A stretch of 64,000 nucleotides of DNA, from the NCBI GenBank assembly GCA_000023725.1, contig CP001673.1:2704103-2768102 (forward strand), written 5' to 3'. The DNA is from Flavobacteriaceae bacterium 3519-10. GTDB lineage: Bacteria > Bacteroidota > Bacteroidia > Flavobacteriales > Weeksellaceae. Positions within the stretch are counted from its first letter, which is position 1. Each line of letters begins with the position of its first letter. A program made the translations under genes and the position numbers. Below the pieces are notes generated by a model. It saw only the letters and a program-made list of their open reading frames with translations. It did no database searches and was not told the DNA's origin. Below, piece after piece: positions 17,247-25,450 of this stretch.

Positions 17247-19043
17247 TTAATCATTCAGTTTCAAGACCGCCATAAACGCAGATTGCGGAACCTCTACTCT
17301 ACCGATCTGCTTCATCTTCTTCTTTCCTTCTTTTTGCTTTTCGAGCAATTTACGTTTACGGGAAATATCTCCACCGTAACACTTCGCGGTAACGTCTTTT
17401 CTTAAAGCTTTGATGGTTTCCCTCGCAATAACTTTCGCTCCCAGAGCCGCCTGAACCGCAATATCAAATTGTTGTCTCGGAATCAGTTCGCGCAATTTTT
17501 CGCACATTCTTTTACCTATATAATACGCGTTGGAATCGTGAATCAGCGATGAAAGTGCATCGACCATATCTCCATTGATGAGAATATCCATCTTCACCAG
17601 TTTTGAAGCGCGGAAACCGATCGGATGATAATCAAAACTTGCATAACCTTTGGAAATGGATTTCAAACGGTCATAAAAATCGAAAACAACTTCCGCTAAC
17701 GGCATATTGAAAACCATTTCTACACGGTCTGCCGTCAAATAATTTTGGGTAACAATTTCGCCTCTTTTCTCGATACAGAGCGTCATTACAGAACCCACAA
17801 AATCGGATTTGGTGATAATTGAGGCTTTGATGAATGGCTCTTCTACCCGATCCATCGTCATCGGATCCGTCATTTCCGACGGGTTGTTGATGAGGATCAT
17901 TTTCTCCGGCTCTCTTTTTGTGTAGCCGTGGTATGAAACGTTTGGAACTGTGGTAATTACGTCCATGTTGAATTCGCGGTCGAGTCTTTCCTGAACGATT
18001 TCCATGTGAAGCATTCCGAGGAATCCGCAACGGAAACCGAAGCCAAGCGCGGCCGAACTTTCGGGTTCGAAAACCAATGAAGCGTCATTAAGCCTCAGTT
18101 TTTCGAGTGAGAATCGTAATTCTTCGAAATCTTCGGCTTCAATTGGATAAATTCCGGCGAAAACCATCGGTTTAACTTCTTCGAAACCTTCGATGGCTGC
18201 TTCAGCGCCATTTTCGAAAGTGGTGATCGTATCGCCTACTTTTACTTCACGTGCATCTTTAATTCCGGAAATAATATAACCAACATCGCCGGTCATAATT
18301 TCTTTTTTCGGAGCCTGTTTAAGTTTTAAAGTTCCCACTTCGTCTGCTTCGTACATCTTTCCGGTTGCCATAAACTTAATGCGCTGACCTTTTTTGATGC
18401 TTCCGTTTACGATTTTGAAGTAGGCTTCGATCCCGCGGAATGGATTATAAACCGAGTCGAAAACCAATGCCTGAAGCGGTGCATCAGGATCTCCGACCGG
18501 AGCCGGGATGCGGTTAACGATGTGCTCCAGAAGTTCATGAACGCCTTCACCCGTTTTTCCGGAGACGCGTAAAACGTCTTCGTAATCGCAGCCAATAAGG
18601 TTCATTATTTCGTCGGTTACTTCTTCTGGATTTGCAGAAGGAAGATCGATTTTATTGAGGATTGGAATGATCGTAAGATCATTTTCAAGCGCAAGATAAA
18701 GATTGCTTATCGTCTGAGCCTGAATGCTTTGTGCGGCATCTACAATAAGAAGCGCGCCTTCGCAGGCAGCGATGGAGCGCGAAACTTCGTATGAAAAATC
18801 GACGTGGCCGGGTGTATCGATCAGATTGAGGATGAATTTCTCACCATTAAGCTCATAATCCATCTGGATCGCGTGAGACTTGATCGTGATGCCGCGTTCT
18901 TTTTCGATATCCATATCATCCAGGGTCTGGGACTGCAATTCTCTGGAAGTTACGGTGTTCGTATACTCCAGAAGGCGGTCTGCAAGCGTGGATTTTCCGT
19001 GATCAATATGTGCAATTATGCAAAAGTTTCGTATGTTTTTCAT
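17247..19043 (-). CDS. lepA: Elongation factor 4 (LepA)
   Basis: LepA is a ribosome-dependent translational GTPase implicated in back-translocation and 30S assembly. The 598 residues have the usual length. G1 is AHIDHGKST (11-19), G2 RGITIKS, G3 DTPGHVDF near 77, and G4 NKID near 131. Domain 2, domain III and the EF-G domain V-like fold follow, and the LepA-specific C-terminal domain carries the diagnostic [26 protein letters not shown] candidate TAAATTTG -7 box precedes it. It is the only gene in its transcription unit; element 1 and a terminator follow. Confidence 0.97.
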   Translation of the reverse strand: MKNIRNFCIIAHIDHGKSTLADRLLEYTNTVTSRELQSQTLDDMDIEKERGITIKSHAIQMDYELNGEKFILNLIDTPGHVDFSYEVSRSIAACEGALLIVDAAQSIQAQTISNLYLALENDLTIIPILNKIDLPSANPEEVTDEIMNLIGCDYEDVLRVSGKTGEGVHELLEHIVNRIPAPVGDPDAPLQALVFDSVYNPFRGIEAYFKIVNGSIKKGQRIKFMATGKMYEADEVGTLKLKQAPKKEIMTGDVGYIISGIKDAREVKVGDTITTFENGAEAAIEGFEEVKPMVFAGIYPIEAEDFEELRFSLEKLRLNDASLVFEPESSAALGFGFRCGFLGMLHMEIVQERLDREFNMDVITTVPNVSYHGYTKREPEKMILINNPSEMTDPMTMDRVEEPFIKASIITKSDFVGSVMTLCIEKRGEIVTQNYLTADRVEMVFNMPLAEVVFDFYDRLKSISKGYASFDYHPIGFRASKLVKMDILINGDMVDALSSLIHDSNAYYIGKRMCEKLRELIPRQQFDIAVQAALGAKVIARETIKALRKDVTAKCYGGDISRKRKLLEKQKEGKKKMKQIGRVEVPQSAFMAVLKLND

Positions 19044-19062
19044 TAAGATTCTTGATAGTGCG

Positions 19063-19070
19063 CAAATTTA
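19063..19070 (-). promoter_or_regulatory. -7 box of lepA
   Basis: TAAATTTG on the minus strand, 19 bp ahead of the ATG; no TTTG is found at the expected -33. Confidence 0.4.
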
Positions 19071-19111
19071 GTGTTTTTTTGCGGAAATTTTCGGGAAGTT
19101 TCAGGCGCGCA

Positions 19112-19185
19112 CCGCGATAGGGATAGAAACGGAAACCCCGTCTCGTCTAGAGACGAGACGGCGTTGCAGTGGATAGCCCGGCCCC
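19112..19185. repeat. Intergenic boxed-hairpin element 2
   Basis: Left box CGCGATAGGGATAGAAACGG, then a perfect 10-bp hairpin (CCGTCTCGTC 19138-19147 against GACGAGACGG 19152-19161, loop TAGA), then right box TTGCAGTGGATAGCCCGG. It lies between the lepA promoter and the terminator of the Spy-like gene. Confidence 0.65.
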
Positions 19186-19214
19186 GTGATGGCTGGTGTG
19201 CTGGCGGGGATCGC

Positions 19215-19256
19215 CAAAAAAAAGAACGACCTCTACAAAAAACTGTAGAGGTCGCT
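19215..19256 (-). terminator. Terminator of the ECF sigma operon
   Basis: CGACCTCTACA (19227-19237) pairs with TGTAGAGGTCG (19244-19254). The minus strand continues with TTCTTTTTTTT, after the stop at 19279. Confidence 0.85.
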
Positions 19257-19278
19257 CAAACATTAAAAAAATAAACTA

Positions 19279-19788
19279 TTATGGTCGCCTGCTCTGCGGG
19301 CCTTGTTTAGGTTGCCCGTCTTTTTTATCTAAAATTTTGTTACGCATTTTGCCTTCGGTTTGAAACATCTGCAAAACCTGTTGTGGTTTTATCACTTTCA
19401 TGAACTTCTCGGCGTATGCTTTTCTGTTATTCAATAGTTGCTGGCCAATTACGAAACTTTCTTCTACCTGTCTTCTGGCTTCGGCGTCGCTCATATTTTC
19501 GTAATCTTCGGCTGCCTTAAATTTGCTCTTTATAGCGTTTTGCCTGTCTTGGTACTCGGCGTAGAGTTTTTTAAATTCGGTCTGGTCGGTCTGTGGAACT
19601 TCCAGTTCTGATACCATCATATTTTCGCGAAACTCGTTGAGCAGTTTCATCCGTTGCTGCGGATTCATTTGCTGGATGAGTTCTTTCCGCTGTTCCGGCT
19701 TCATGGTTTTCCAGTCGTATTTCAACTCCTGCGCGAAGCTTTCGCTACCGAATAAGACCGTGATGAGTATAAACAGACTTTTCTTCAT
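19279..19788 (-). CDS. Spy/CpxP-like periplasmic protein of the ECF operon
   Basis: A 169-residue exported helical protein. A signal peptide (MKKSLFILITVLFGSESFAQ) is followed by KPEQRKELIQQMNPQQRMKLLNEF, a repeated Q-Q-R-M-x-L pattern of the kind seen in Spy/CpxP-type proteins, then a long amphipathic helix with many charged residues and a basic proline-rich tail (QGPQSRRP). Such proteins bind unfolded periplasmic proteins or sense metals. It is the last gene of the sigma factor operon, which suggests a sensor or effector for that system; similar small secreted proteins often accompany ECF sigma genes in Bacteroidota. It is not a confident member of a named family. Confidence 0.6.
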   Translation of the reverse strand: MKKSLFILITVLFGSESFAQELKYDWKTMKPEQRKELIQQMNPQQRMKLLNEFRENMMVSELEVPQTDQTEFKKLYAEYQDRQNAIKSKFKAAEDYENMSDAEARRQVEESFVIGQQLLNNRKAYAEKFMKVIKPQQVLQMFQTEGKMRNKILDKKDGQPKQGPQSRRP

Positions 19789-19802
19789 TTCAAATTTAAT
19801 TT

Positions 19803-20321
19803 TTAGTAATACAAATCAAGATATACATCCTGTTCTACATTTCTCGCTAAAACTGCCAGTTCTGCTGAAGTGATGTTTGCAAGAATCTGATCTACCTGCA
19901 CTTCAGGGGCTGGAGCGGTTACCCGGGGAGTTTCAATTTTTTCCGTCTTCGCTTTTGCAACAGTTTTCGGTGGTGCTGCGTTGACTTTTTGATTATCCGC
20001 GGTTACGGAAGTTAAATCCTCAGCTAAAGTTTTATACGCAATTGTTGCTTCTTTTGGTTGTGAAACCGGAACTGCTTCTGTTTTAGGCGCGTTCTGTGCT
20101 ACAAAATCAGCCTGGGGTTCATCTTCGCCTACTAAAAAGGTGGAACCGAAGATCAGCGCCACTGCCGCGGCGGCTGCGTACGCCCAATTAAGACTTATTA
20201 TTTTACCCTTTTTTTGCGGGATGGTTTGCTGAAGAACGTTTGCCTGCATTTCCGAAAAGAAGTTTTCGGGTGCGGTGTAAATATTTTTACGTTCTAATTT
20301 TTCAATATCAAAATCTTTCAT
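19803..20321 (-). CDS. Membrane-anchored putative anti-sigma factor
   Basis: The 172-residue protein has a cytoplasmic N-terminus (1-44) with the pattern ERKNIYTAPENFFSEMQANVL, one transmembrane helix (WAYAAAAAVALIFGSTFLV, about 46-64) and a periplasmic acidic/proline-rich tail. The same topology is found in anti-sigma factors that sit beside ECF sigma genes. It contains no canonical zinc-binding ZAS motif (His-x3-Cys-x2-Cys), so if it is an anti-sigma factor it is of the divergent Bacteroidota type. The sigma gene ends 33 bp upstream and the Spy-like gene starts 14 bp downstream, in one operon. Assignment rests on context and topology. Confidence 0.55.
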   Translation of the reverse strand: MKDFDIEKLERKNIYTAPENFFSEMQANVLQQTIPQKKGKIISLNWAYAAAAAVALIFGSTFLVGEDEPQADFVAQNAPKTEAVPVSQPKEATIAYKTLAEDLTSVTADNQKVNAAPPKTVAKAKTEKIETPRVTAPAPEVQVDQILANITSAELAVLARNVEQDVYLDLYY

Positions 20322-20354
20322 CTTTATATCTGTAATAAAATGTTGCCATCTTAG

Positions 20355-20912
20355 TTACGTTTTATCGTTGTAATTCAGTTTAATATAATCTTCTACTTTC
20401 TGCTTGGCATAATGATAATTGGTCTTGAGGGTGCCGACGGACATATCCAAAATCTGTGACATATCTTCGTAAGGCAACTCCTCATAATACCTCATCGTGA
20501 ATACCAGCTTTTGCTTTTCAGGCAATGAGTGTATGGCTTTCTGAAGCAAAATCTGGATATCTTCGGCTTCGGGGGATACATTATCTGCCACCATATTCTG
20601 CAGGTAATATTCCGGGTCCTCATCGGTTTTCTGCATGCGCTTCAGTTTGTTAAGCTGCTGAAGCGATTCATTTGTCGCAATGCGGTAAAGCCAGGTGTAA
20701 AGTTGGCTGTCCTGCTTGAACTGATGGAAATTCTGGTAAGCTTTAATGAAGGAATCCTGCAAAACATCCTGCGCCAAACTATGATCCACAATTATCCTTC
20801 TGATATGCCAGTACAATCTGCTCTGATACGCGTCCATCATCATGCGAACGCCCTTTTCACGGGTTTTTTCGCCCGACATCAGCCTGATAATTTCTTCCTC
20901 CTTAATCTTCAT
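20355..20912 (-). CDS. RNA polymerase sigma factor, ECF family
   Basis: An ECF sigma factor of 185 residues. Region 2 spans about 20-95, with SRLYWHIRRIIVDHSLAQDVLQDSFIKAYQNFHQF matching the core-binding and -10 recognition helices (D-V-x-Q-x-x-F-x-K-A-Y). Region 4 covers about 125-178, with PEKQKLVFTMRYYEELPYEDMSQILDMSVGTLKTNYHYAKQKVE, a helix-turn-helix for -35 recognition. No extra domains are present. It heads an operon with the membrane protein at 19803 and the Spy-like protein at 19279, so it probably answers an envelope signal. Whether it reads the CTGTAACAA promoters found elsewhere in the window is untested. Confidence 0.9.
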   Translation of the reverse strand: MKIKEEEIIRLMSGEKTREKGVRMMMDAYQSRLYWHIRRIIVDHSLAQDVLQDSFIKAYQNFHQFKQDSQLYTWLYRIATNESLQQLNKLKRMQKTDEDPEYYLQNMVADNVSPEAEDIQILLQKAIHSLPEKQKLVFTMRYYEELPYEDMSQILDMSVGTLKTNYHYAKQKVEDYIKLNYNDKT

Positions 20913-20974
20913 TGAGACGCGTTCAGTATTTTGATGTTAAATGGAACTGAAAGTTAAAGATAGTGTTTCAATTT

Positions 20975-21003
20975 TTAGTCCAAAGCAAAAAGAATTATAT
21001 TTG
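20975..21003 (+). promoter_or_regulatory. Promoter of the DUF2520-kdsC-maf operon
   Basis: TTAG (20975-20978), 17 bp, TATATTTG (20996-21003), then 16 bp to the ATG. Confidence 0.5.
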
Positions 21004-21019
21004 TTGCTAATAAAAATTA

Positions 21020-21772
21020 ATGAAAATCGTAATCGTCGGTTCGGGTAATGTAGCCTACCATCTGGTTAAATCCTTTCATGAAAAGAACATCGGGATCTCG
21101 CAGATTTTTGGCCGGAATGAGCATGAAGTAAATGAGATTTCCCGGGATTTTAATATTCCGTTTTCTACCTCCGCCATTGCTGATGCAGATTTTTATCTGA
21201 TTGCGGTGAAAGACGACGCCGTGGCAGAAGTTTCAAAAATAATCACTGCCGAAAACTGTGTAGTCGCGCATACTTCGGGTTCGCTTCCAAAAGAAATCCT
21301 GGCCGGAAATTACCGCAAAGCAAGTTTTTATCCGCTACAAACGTTCTCGAAATACAAATCGCTTGATTATTCTGAAATTCCGTTTTTTATTGAAAGTGAT
21401 CACGCCGCTGATTTAGAAATGATGACGAACCTGGCATCCCGGATTTCTAAAAACGTGATGAAATCCACGTATGAAAAAAGAAAATATCTGCATCTGACAG
21501 CCGTTTTCGCGTGTAACTTCGTTAATCATCTTTACGCGCGCGCAAAAGAAATTTCCGATTCTCAGGATATTCCGTTTAATCATTTTCTGCCCTTAATTTC
21601 AGAAACCACTACTAAAATCTACAGCATCGAACCTAAACTTGCACAAACAGGACCCGCGGTGCGGGATGACCTCAGGGTTTTGGAGATGCATGAAAACCTG
21701 ATCACCGATGAAGATCACCTCAAAATTTACCGCACGATGAACGAATCGATAAGAAAGATGTATGAGCTATAA
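21020..21772 (+). CDS. Rossmann-like/DUF2520 domain protein
   Basis: A 250-residue cytoplasmic protein. It opens with a dinucleotide-binding fold, VIVGSGNVAYHL (4-15), followed by a helical C-terminal half of the DUF2520 type. HTSGSLPKEIL near residue 90 and SFYPLQTFSK near 105 are hallmarks of that family. The fold suggests an NAD(P)-dependent oxidoreductase, but no substrate is known. It overlaps the next gene (KdsC-like) by 11 bp and shares an operon with it and Maf, a typical flavobacterial arrangement. Confidence 0.85.
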   Translation: MKIVIVGSGNVAYHLVKSFHEKNIGISQIFGRNEHEVNEISRDFNIPFSTSAIADADFYLIAVKDDAVAEVSKIITAENCVVAHTSGSLPKEILAGNYRKASFYPLQTFSKYKSLDYSEIPFFIESDHAADLEMMTNLASRISKNVMKSTYEKRKYLHLTAVFACNFVNHLYARAKEISDSQDIPFNHFLPLISETTTKIYSIEPKLAQTGPAVRDDLRVLEMHENLITDEDHLKIYRTMNESIRKMYEL

Positions 21773-22280
21773 ATCTAAACTAAAAAACATAAAAGCGTTT
21801 GTCTTCGATGTAGATGGTGTCTTTACAGACGGCAGCGTGTATCTGATGCCGGACAAAAGCATGTGCCGCGTGATGAATGTTCTGGACGGTTATGCAGTGG
21901 TGAAAGCCATCAAAAACGGTTATGACATCTGCGTAATCACGGGTGGCGACGATCCCTCAGTTAGAAACAGGATCCATTATCTGGGCATCACCAACTATTA
22001 CGCAAAAATTTCGCAGAAGCTTGAGAAATATGAGGAGTTCCGGTTAAAATACAATCTTCAGAACGATGAAATACTCACAATGGGAGATGACTTACCGGAC
22101 ATGAGCATTATGCGCGCCTCAGGTATTTCAACCTGCCCTGAAAATGCGGTGCCTGAAGTAAAAGCCGTTGCCGATTATATCTCACCTATTTCCGGCGGAA
22201 AGGGAGCAGTGCGTGATGTTATAGAACAGGTGATGAAGATACAGGGAAAATGGCACGAAGACGACACGAAAAGCGTCTAG
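21762..22280 (+). CDS. kdsC: KdsC-like HAD phosphatase (Kdo-8-P phosphatase)
   Basis: The 172-residue HAD superfamily C0-type enzyme lacks a cap domain. The nucleophile motif FDVDGVFTDG (15-24) gives Asp16 and Asp18; motif II is CVITGGDD, K-L-E-K-Y supplies the motif III lysine region, and motif IV is TMGDDLPDMSIM. In KdsC the final step is hydrolysis of 3-deoxy-D-manno-octulosonate 8-phosphate to Kdo for LPS. The length and the GGxDP-S variant of the motif II loop fit KdsC, although an acylneuraminate or other phosphatase is possible. It acts as a tetramer in known KdsC, and this length fits. It is coupled to the upstream gene by overlap. Confidence 0.8.
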   Translation: MSYKSKLKNIKAFVFDVDGVFTDGSVYLMPDKSMCRVMNVLDGYAVVKAIKNGYDICVITGGDDPSVRNRIHYLGITNYYAKISQKLEKYEEFRLKYNLQNDEILTMGDDLPDMSIMRASGISTCPENAVPEVKAVADYISPISGGKGAVRDVIEQVMKIQGKWHEDDTKSV

Positions 22281-22296
22281 CAAAACGGATAAAAAA

Positions 22297-22854
22297 ATGA
22301 AAATCTTACTAGCGAGCGGTTCACCGCGCAGAAAAGAATTGCTGCAAAGCCTGGGGTTTACTTTCGAAGTGGTTTCTGCAGACTGTGATGAAATATATCC
22401 CGAAGGCCTCTCAGTTGATAAAATCGCTGCCTATCTTTCAGAATTAAAGTCGAATGCCTTCCGGAAACTTGCGCCGGGCGAAGTTGTAATTACTGCTGAT
22501 ACCATTGTGGCAGTCGGGACTGAAGTTTTGGGGAAACCAAAAGATCATGCGGAAGCTAAAGCGATGTTGCGCAGGTTATCCTCGAAAACCCATCAGGTTT
22601 ATACGGGAATTACCGTCAGAAATAACGAGGAAACCGTTACCGCAACTGATGTAGCCGATGTGGAAATCGATGACATTTCCGACGAAGAAATAGATTTCTA
22701 TATCAAAAATTATAAGCCATTCGACAAAGCAGGAAGTTATGGTGTGCAGGAATGGCTCGGCATGGCAAAGATCCGGAAGATCAACGGAAGTTTTTACACC
22801 GTGATGGGCCTGCCAACGCACCTGCTGTATGCGATTTTAAAAGATTTCGAATAA
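22297..22854 (+). CDS. maf: Maf-family nucleoside triphosphate pyrophosphatase
   Basis: The 185-residue Maf enzyme hydrolyses non-canonical or canonical nucleoside triphosphates to monophosphates, a house-cleaning role linked to septum formation. Motifs are LASGSPRRKELL (4-15), the ITADTIVAV block near 66-74, GKPKDHAEAKAML near 80, and KAGSYGVQEW near 140. The S-x-R-R signature is complete. The A-D-T variant fits dTTP/UTP-type Maf (YhdE-like) rather than the YceF type, but this is a loose inference. It ends the three-gene operon and faces the YdeI-like gene. Confidence 0.9.
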   Translation: MKILLASGSPRRKELLQSLGFTFEVVSADCDEIYPEGLSVDKIAAYLSELKSNAFRKLAPGEVVITADTIVAVGTEVLGKPKDHAEAKAMLRRLSSKTHQVYTGITVRNNEETVTATDVADVEIDDISDEEIDFYIKNYKPFDKAGSYGVQEWLGMAKIRKINGSFYTVMGLPTHLLYAILKDFE

Positions 22855-22869
22855 GCGCACTATGTAATT

Positions 22870-23490
22870 TCATGGCCGCTTTTCATATTTCCAGTTGCGT
22901 CCTTTGCCTTCGGAAATCCATTCGAGCGCCTGCTCTAAACGTTTTGTCCGCGTAGCGTCCGTTTTGGCGTCGGTAATCCATTGGATGTACTCTTTTCTGA
23001 ATGACGGCGAAGCGTTTTCAAAAACTTTCAGTGCATTCTTATCCGCATGAAGTGCTTCGGTGAAATAATCAGGAACCTCAATTTCCCTTTTGTCGGGAAT
23101 GTTTCTTTTCAGCGTTACCCCCATATCGGTGAGATCCATGGCCTCTTTAATCGCTGCTTTCAGTAACGCTTCAGATGGCAACTGCTCCATACTTTTAATT
23201 TTGCCAAGCGTAAACATGCGTGTTCTCTCGCTGTTTTTGGTGAGTTCTTTAATGGTTTTCATTTCCTGCTCCAGCCAGAAACCAAAACCGCAGTGCTGCT
23301 TGAACGCCATGAATGCGCACAGTATTTTGCCTTTGTACATGAAATGCGGGTAGCTCCATTTCCAGTCTTCCACCACTTCCGGACAGGTTTCATGGATCAC
23401 TGCACGAAGGTAGGTAAGGATCGGCTGGGCGAAACTTCCGGAATTTTCAATATACGCATCAATTCTTGGATCGGTGGACATTTGTATCAT
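22870..23490 (-). CDS. YdeI/OmpD-associated DUF1801 protein
   Basis: The 206-residue protein combines an N-terminal DUF1801 alpha-beta domain (residues 15-120, KWSYPHFMYKGKILCAFMAFKQHCGFGFW) with a C-terminal YdeI/OmdA helical domain (about 150-200, VPDYFTEALHADKNALKVFENASPSFRKEYIQWI, then TKRLEQAL). The domain pair is typical of the YdeI family, which has been linked to protection against peptides or bacteriocins in a few bacteria; the biochemical function is not established. An ATG three codons in (23481) is an alternative start. Confidence 0.82.
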   Translation of the reverse strand: MIQMSTDPRIDAYIENSGSFAQPILTYLRAVIHETCPEVVEDWKWSYPHFMYKGKILCAFMAFKQHCGFGFWLEQEMKTIKELTKNSERTRMFTLGKIKSMEQLPSEALLKAAIKEAMDLTDMGVTLKRNIPDKREIEVPDYFTEALHADKNALKVFENASPSFRKEYIQWITDAKTDATRTKRLEQALEWISEGKGRNWKYEKRP

Positions 23491-23554
23491 TTTTTAGATA
23501 TCTAAATATAGCGATATTGCGTAACAGTAAGCGCCGACTTCGGGAAAGGAAATA

Positions 23555-23690
23555 CCTAAACTTCTAGCCGCGACCGAACGGCCTGTCTGAGCTCTCCCGC
23601 GTTGAAAAATGCATATTTTTCAACGCGGGAAGCGAGTAGTGAGGGCGCGTGGTGTGGTGGAGACACCGAAAACTGAGCTTGCTCCTAAAG
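23555..23690. repeat. Intergenic boxed-hairpin element 3
   Basis: A box GCCGCGACCGAACGG, then TCTGAGCTC, then a perfect 16-bp hairpin with a GCAT loop (23595-23610 against 23615-23630), then AGCGAGTAGTGAGGGCG and a tail GAGCTTGCTCCTAAAG. The tail GCTTGCTCCTAA recurs just beyond element 5 near 50252-50264. Confidence 0.6.
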
Positions 23691-23695
23691 AAAAA

Positions 23696-23724
23696 AATCC
23701 CGACAGCTAACTGTCGGGATTCTA
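23696..23724 (-). terminator. Terminator of rplY
   Basis: AATCCCGACAG (23696-23706) pairs with CTGTCGGGATT (23711-23721); the minus strand continues with TTTTTTTCTTT. Confidence 0.85.
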
Positions 23725-23741
23725 TTTTTATTCTGCGGATA

Positions 23742-24377
23742 TTACTCTGCTGAAGTTTCTTCTGCTGCCGGAGCTTCGCCCTCTGCAGTTGTTTCTTCTT
23801 CGTCATCATCTGCAGCGGCACCGCCTTTACTTGCAGTTCTAGACATTTTCACTGCCACAACTACCGCGTTATCCGGGTGCATGAATGTGAAATTTTCTGT
23901 TGGGATATCGCCCACATAGAGTTTGCTCCCAATTTTAAGTGGCGTAACATCTACCACGATTTCGTCCGGTAGGTTAGCAGGAAGTGCTTTAAGTTTCAGT
24001 TTTCTGAATGACTGACGCATTGCACCACCGGCAACAACACCTTTAGAACGGCCTGTAAGTCTTACAGGAACTTCCATTACTACTGGTTTGTTTTCGTCCA
24101 GCTGATAGAAATCTGCGTGCAGAATCTTATCGGTAAGCGGGTGAAACTGGATGTCCTGAAGTACGGCAGGAATGGTGTTTCCGTCAACCTCAATAGATAC
24201 CGTGTGTGCTTCAGGAGTATATACCAAACCTTTGAAAGATCTTTCTTCAGCAGAAAAATTAAGGGTTTCGGCGCCTCCGTAAACAACACAAGGAACTAAT
24301 TCAGCATCACGTAAAGCTTTAGTAGACTTTTTGCCCACGTTTTCTCTTTTTGTACCTTGAATTGTAATTGATTTCAT
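23742..24377 (-). CDS. rplY: 50S ribosomal protein L25/general stress protein Ctc
   Basis: The 211-residue L25 of the long (TL5/Ctc) type binds 5S rRNA. An N-terminal L25 domain (1-90: [27 protein letters not shown]) is followed by the TL5 C-terminal beta domain (95-180: [27 protein letters not shown]). The last 30 residues are an acidic glutamate/alanine tail ([22 protein letters not shown]), common in Bacteroidota L25. The -7 box TATCTTTG lies 26 bp ahead of the start, and prs lies upstream in the same direction, with a 44-bp gap that holds that promoter. Its terminator is strong. Confidence 0.95.
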   Translation of the reverse strand: MKSITIQGTKRENVGKKSTKALRDAELVPCVVYGGAETLNFSAEERSFKGLVYTPEAHTVSIEVDGNTIPAVLQDIQFHPLTDKILHADFYQLDENKPVVMEVPVRLTGRSKGVVAGGAMRQSFRKLKLKALPANLPDEIVVDVTPLKIGSKLYVGDIPTENFTFMHPDNAVVVAVKMSRTASKGGAAADDDEEETTAEGEAPAAEETSAE

Positions 24378-24402
24378 TATAATTAATTAAATTTTAAGGG
24401 TG

Positions 24403-24410
24403 CAAAGATA
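24403..24410 (-). promoter_or_regulatory. -7 box of rplY
   Basis: TATCTTTG on the minus strand in the 44-bp prs-rplY gap, an exact TAnnTTTG match. The upstream element would fall near the prs stop codon. Confidence 0.5.
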
Positions 24411-24421
24411 GAAATTTTAAA

Positions 24422-25360
24422 TTAAATAATGAATTTGTCACTGATGGATTTGTTCTCGTGCACCATTTTCATCACATCGGCGAAGAGTTCTGCGCAGCTC
24501 AGCACTTTTATCTTCGAAGATAGATGGGTTTTGATGGGAATACTGTCTGTTACAATTACTTCAGAAAGTTGGGAATTCTCGATATTTTCGTAGGCTTTTC
24601 CTGAAAGAACACCGTGTGAAGCCATTGCGCGCACGCTTTTCGCTCCGTTTGCCACAAGAATGTCTGCGGCCTTGCAGAGGGTGCCGGCAGTGTCGATCAT
24701 ATCATCGATGAGGATCACGTTTTTGCCTTCAACATCCCCGATTAGGAACATTTCCTCGATTACATTGGCTTTTTTTCTTTCTTTATAACAGATCACCACT
24801 TCAGCACTGAGGTGGCCTGCGTAGTTTTTAGCTCTTTTGGCGCCGCCCATGTCGGGAGAAGCGATCGTAAGGTTCTCCAGATTTAAAGAAACAATATGAT
24901 CGATAAACAGTGTGGAAGCGTAAAGATGATCTACCGGAATTTCGAAGAAGCCCTGGATTTGGTCTGCATGCAGATCCATCGTCATCACTCTTGTAGCACC
25001 TGCTGCAGTGAGTAAGTTAGCCACGAGTTTCGCTCCGATAGGCGCTCTTGGCTGGTCTTTCCTGTCCTGACGTGCCAACCCGTAGTATGGAAGAACTACG
25101 GTGATGCTTTTGGCTGATGCCCTTTTCGCAGCATCAATCATTAAAAGTAGTTCGAGAAGATTGTCGGCTGGCGGAAAGGTAGAGCCGATTAAAAACACAC
25201 GGCCGCCGCGCACAGATTGGTCCAGAACAGGCTCGAATTCGCCGTCGCTGAACTCCTGGAAATTAATTTTGCCCATTTCCTGCCCGTAGTGTTGAGCAAT
25301 TTTCTCGGCTAAAACTTTACTTGTTCGCGTCGAAAAGAGATAACTTGGTTGTTCAGCCAT
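24422..25360 (-). CDS. prs: Ribose-phosphate pyrophosphokinase
   Basis: The enzyme makes PRPP from ribose-5-phosphate and ATP for nucleotide, His and Trp synthesis. I place the start at ATG 25358-25360 (312 residues, MAEQPSYLFSTRTSK); the longer reading from 25384 adds MHIQKKLK and would cover the promoter box at 25382-25389. Key motifs are ATP-binding FSDGEFEP near 38, the flexible loop LPYYGLARQDRK near 90, the metal-binding MDLHADQIQGFF near 125, and the PRPP loop VILIDDMIDTAGTL near 215. Class I, phosphate-dependent type, the usual length. Confidence 0.95.
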   Translation of the reverse strand: MAEQPSYLFSTRTSKVLAEKIAQHYGQEMGKINFQEFSDGEFEPVLDQSVRGGRVFLIGSTFPPADNLLELLLMIDAAKRASAKSITVVLPYYGLARQDRKDQPRAPIGAKLVANLLTAAGATRVMTMDLHADQIQGFFEIPVDHLYASTLFIDHIVSLNLENLTIASPDMGGAKRAKNYAGHLSAEVVICYKERKKANVIEEMFLIGDVEGKNVILIDDMIDTAGTLCKAADILVANGAKSVRAMASHGVLSGKAYENIENSQLSEVIVTDSIPIKTHLSSKIKVLSCAELFADVMKMVHENKSISDKFII

Positions 25361-25381
25361 TTTCAGTTTTTTTTGGATGTG

Positions 25382-25412
25382 CAAATTTAAAAAAATAAAA
25401 CCACCAGACGAA
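25382..25412 (-). promoter_or_regulatory. Promoter of prs, inside the upstream terminator
   Basis: TAAATTTG (25382-25389 on the minus strand) preceded by a 19-bp spacer and TTCG near 25409-25412. The boxes overlap the terminator stem of the GDSL gene. Confidence 0.45.
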
Positions 25413-25426
25413 TCAAGTGGTTTTAT
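25395..25426 (-). terminator. Terminator of the FadL-GDSL operon
   Basis: ATAAAACCAC (25395-25404) pairs with GTGGTTTTAT (25417-25426). On the minus strand a TTTTTTT run follows. Confidence 0.7.
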
Positions 25427-25450
25427 TAAAAATTATTTTTAAACAGATTT

